DNA from: Sulfurovum sp.
GTDB taxonomy: Bacteria > Campylobacterota > Campylobacteria > Campylobacterales > Sulfurovaceae
Direction of reading: 5' to 3'
NCBI GenBank assembly: GCA_015661795.1
Contig: DQVJ01000224.1
Coordinates: 1-6,592 of the forward strand
Length of the DNA stretch: 6,592 nt
Of this stretch, positions 5,276-6,592 are shown piece by piece. The notes beneath the pieces were generated by a model. The model made no database searches, was not told the DNA's origin, and was given only the letters and a program-made list of their open reading frames with translations. Within the stretch, counting starts at the first letter, position 1. Every line of letters starts with the position of its first letter. Made by a program: the position numbers and the translations under genes.

Positions 5276-6277
5276 TTAGTAGGCTATTTGCATGGTCGAA
5301 CAATGTAGACTTCCTCCCTGTTCGATAAGCTTTAAACAGTTAACAGGGATAATTTCTTTCTTTGGAAATAAAGTTTTAAATATTTTGTGCACTGTCTCAT
5401 CATTTTTATCTTCATAGCTAGGGTAGACAAGTGCATCATTGGTAATCAAAAAATTCGCATACGTAGCAGGGAGTCTTTCTTTTTGTGCATTATAAATAGG
5501 CTCTGTCATAGGCAAAGGAATTAATATGTACGGTTTGCCTTCATTCGTAGTGAACCCCTGTAGTTGTTTTTCCATTTTTTTGAGGGCATCATAATGCTCA
5601 TCATTTCTGTCTTCACACTTGATATATACGATTGTCTCTTCATTGACAAAACGGGCTAAAGTATCTACATGAGAATCTGTGTCATCACCTGCCAAATATC
5701 CATAGTCAAGCCATAAAAATCGTATAGCACCTAGTGATGTTTGTAGCATTTCTTCTACTTCTTTTTTAGAGAGACCTTTATTTCTATTTGGGTTACAAAG
5801 GCATTTTGTTGTTGTAAGTATCGTGCCTTTACCATCACTTTCTATAGAACCACCCTCGAGTACAAAATCAACAGTCTCCAATGGAGTGGTTCCCATATAT
5901 CCTTTTTTATGTAAAGTAGCATTGACAAGGTTGTCTAAATTTGCTTCAAATTTTCCACCCCATCCATCAAAGGTAAAATCAAGCAGTCTGTTTTGACCAT
6001 CTTCTTTGATGCTAATGTATCCATAGTCACGTATCCATGTATCATTGGTAGGGATTTCAATAAATGTCAGATTACGGGTAGAACAAAACAGTGAAGCAAT
6101 TTTTGTTTTATCTTTACAGATAATGTAAACAGCTTGTGTATAAGCTATAGCCTGCGTAATACGTATAAAAGGAGAATAGGCTTTGGTTAAACCCTTTTTT
6201 GCCCAATCAGTCTCTTCATGCGGGAAAGACATTAATACACATTGTTGTTTTTCCCATTCAGCAGGCACCACTCTCAT
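5276..6277 (-). CDS. aguA: Agmatine deiminase (agmatine iminohydrolase), 333 aa
   Basis: This cytoplasmic enzyme of the guanidino-group modifying (peptidyl-arginine deiminase-like) family converts agmatine to N-carbamoylputrescine and ammonia, feeding AguB. The family motifs are in order: MRVVPAEWEKQQ at the start, NDTWIRDYG (78-86, with D84), FDGWGGK (103-109), EGGSIESDG (141-149), GDDTDSHVDTLARF (197-210, with H203), and the nucleophile C326 in GGSLHCSTMQ near the C-terminus. The length is normal for the family, so the enzyme appears intact. The ATG at 6277-6275 follows AAAAGGA with five bases of spacing. It lies head-to-head with alr. No arginine decarboxylase, the source of agmatine, lies in the window. 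Confidence 0.94.
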   Translation of the reverse strand: MRVVPAEWEKQQCVLMSFPHEETDWAKKGLTKAYSPFIRITQAIAYTQAVYIICKDKTKIASLFCSTRNLTFIEIPTNDTWIRDYGYISIKEDGQNRLLDFTFDGWGGKFEANLDNLVNATLHKKGYMGTTPLETVDFVLEGGSIESDGKGTILTTTKCLCNPNRNKGLSKKEVEEMLQTSLGAIRFLWLDYGYLAGDDTDSHVDTLARFVNEETIVYIKCEDRNDEHYDALKKMEKQLQGFTTNEGKPYILIPLPMTEPIYNAQKERLPATYANFLITNDALVYPSYEDKNDETVHKIFKTLFPKKEIIPVNCLKLIEQGGSLHCSTMQIAY

Positions 6278-6282
6278 TTCAA

Positions 6283-6289
6283 TCCTTTT
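6283..6289 (-). promoter_or_regulatory. Ribosome binding site of aguA
   Basis: AAAAGGA on the minus strand lies five bases before the aguA ATG. It fills part of the 27-base gap to alr, leaving no room there for an aguA promoter with a normal leader. Confidence 0.65.
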
Positions 6290-6292
6290 GGC

Positions 6293-6298
6293 TATAAT
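6293..6298 (+). promoter_or_regulatory. Candidate -10 box for alr, placing the transcript start at the ATG
   Basis: A perfect TATAAT ends six bases before the alr ATG at 6305, and no Shine-Dalgarno sequence is seen between them. If used, the transcript would begin at or next to the start codon, that is, be leaderless. A chance match is possible in this AT-rich DNA. Confidence 0.35.
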
Positions 6299-6304
6299 TC
6301 ATTT

Positions 6305-6592
6305 ATGGCATTTATTACAATCAATAAACAAAATTTCTATTATAATCTTAACCAAATAGCCCTAAAAACAGGCTCAGTGGATAAAATAGCCATTGTTCTT
6401 AAAGACAATGCTTATGGTCATGGCTTAATGACAATGGCGAAACTGGCATCAGAGTTTGGCATTAAACATGCAGTGGTACGGAAAATGGAAGAAGCACAAC
6501 AAATAGAGTCATTTTTTCATACGGTACTTATACTTGGAGACACTGCTGTACAACATACTAAGTATTTTTTTACACTCAATAGTTTGGCTGAT
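6305..6592 (+). CDS. alr: Alanine racemase, N-terminal 96 residues, cut by window edge
   Basis: The visible part starts MAFITINKQNFYYNLNQI and contains the pyridoxal-phosphate lysine motif as KDNAYGHG with K33, the hallmark of fold-type III alanine racemases. The following segments AVVRKMEEAQQI and HTVLILGD fit the TIM-barrel domain. The enzyme makes D-alanine from L-alanine for peptidoglycan precursors in the cytoplasm. The frame is open to the right edge. The ATG is the first in frame, and no ribosome binding site precedes it. It is head-to-head with aguA, with 27 bases between the start codons. Confidence 0.9.
   Translation, partial: MAFITINKQNFYYNLNQIALKTGSVDKIAIVLKDNAYGHGLMTMAKLASEFGIKHAVVRKMEEAQQIESFFHTVLILGDTAVQHTKYFFTLNSLAD
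6339..6344 (-). promoter_or_regulatory. Possible -10 box for aguA inside alr
   Basis: The minus strand reads TATAAT here, within codons of alr. It would start a transcript near 6332 with a leader of about 55 bases to aguA. It is the nearest perfect match upstream of aguA, but the evidence is only the motif and its place. Confidence 0.25.

Overview
This window looks like a chromosomal segment of a Campylobacterota (epsilonproteobacterial) genome, probably a free-living relative of Sulfurovum or Sulfurimonas. The AT-rich sequence, the PgbA-like protein and the Csd3/Pgp3-type M23 peptidase all point that way; the genus is inference. There are nine genes, two cut by the window ends. I see no RNA gene, CRISPR array, insertion sequence, attachment site or clear intrinsic terminator. 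No non-coding stretch exceeds 300 bases; the longest is the 137-base divergent region 1057-1193.

Left part (1-3051): a minus-strand pair encodes a secreted PgbA N-domain-like protein (376-1056) and the start of a GlcD-type FAD oxidase (1-374), whose ATG lies one base after the pgbA-like stop. Divergent from them is a plus-strand pair: a Csd3-type peptidoglycan peptidase (1194-2441) and a Nudix hydrolase (2467-3051). From memory, csd3, pgbA and glcD also lie close together in Helicobacter pylori, so this may be an old neighbourhood.

Middle and right part (3069-6277): aguB (N-carbamoylputrescine amidohydrolase) and aguA (agmatine deiminase), both on the minus strand, together convert agmatine to putrescine. 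They are separated by two tandem plus-strand genes for small secreted CAP-domain proteins that are about half identical to each other. At the right edge alr (alanine racemase) starts on the plus strand, head-to-head with aguA across 27 bases.

The functional themes are cell envelope (Csd3, Alr, PgbA-like protein, CAP lipoproteins) and polyamine synthesis (AguA, AguB). Gene packing is very tight: convergent ends are 2 and 17 bases apart, and divergent starts 27 and 47 bases apart. I found no convincing new multi-gene system. The best leads are the CAP pair lying between aguA and aguB, the shortened PgbA-like protein coupled to glcD, and the compact divergent promoters.
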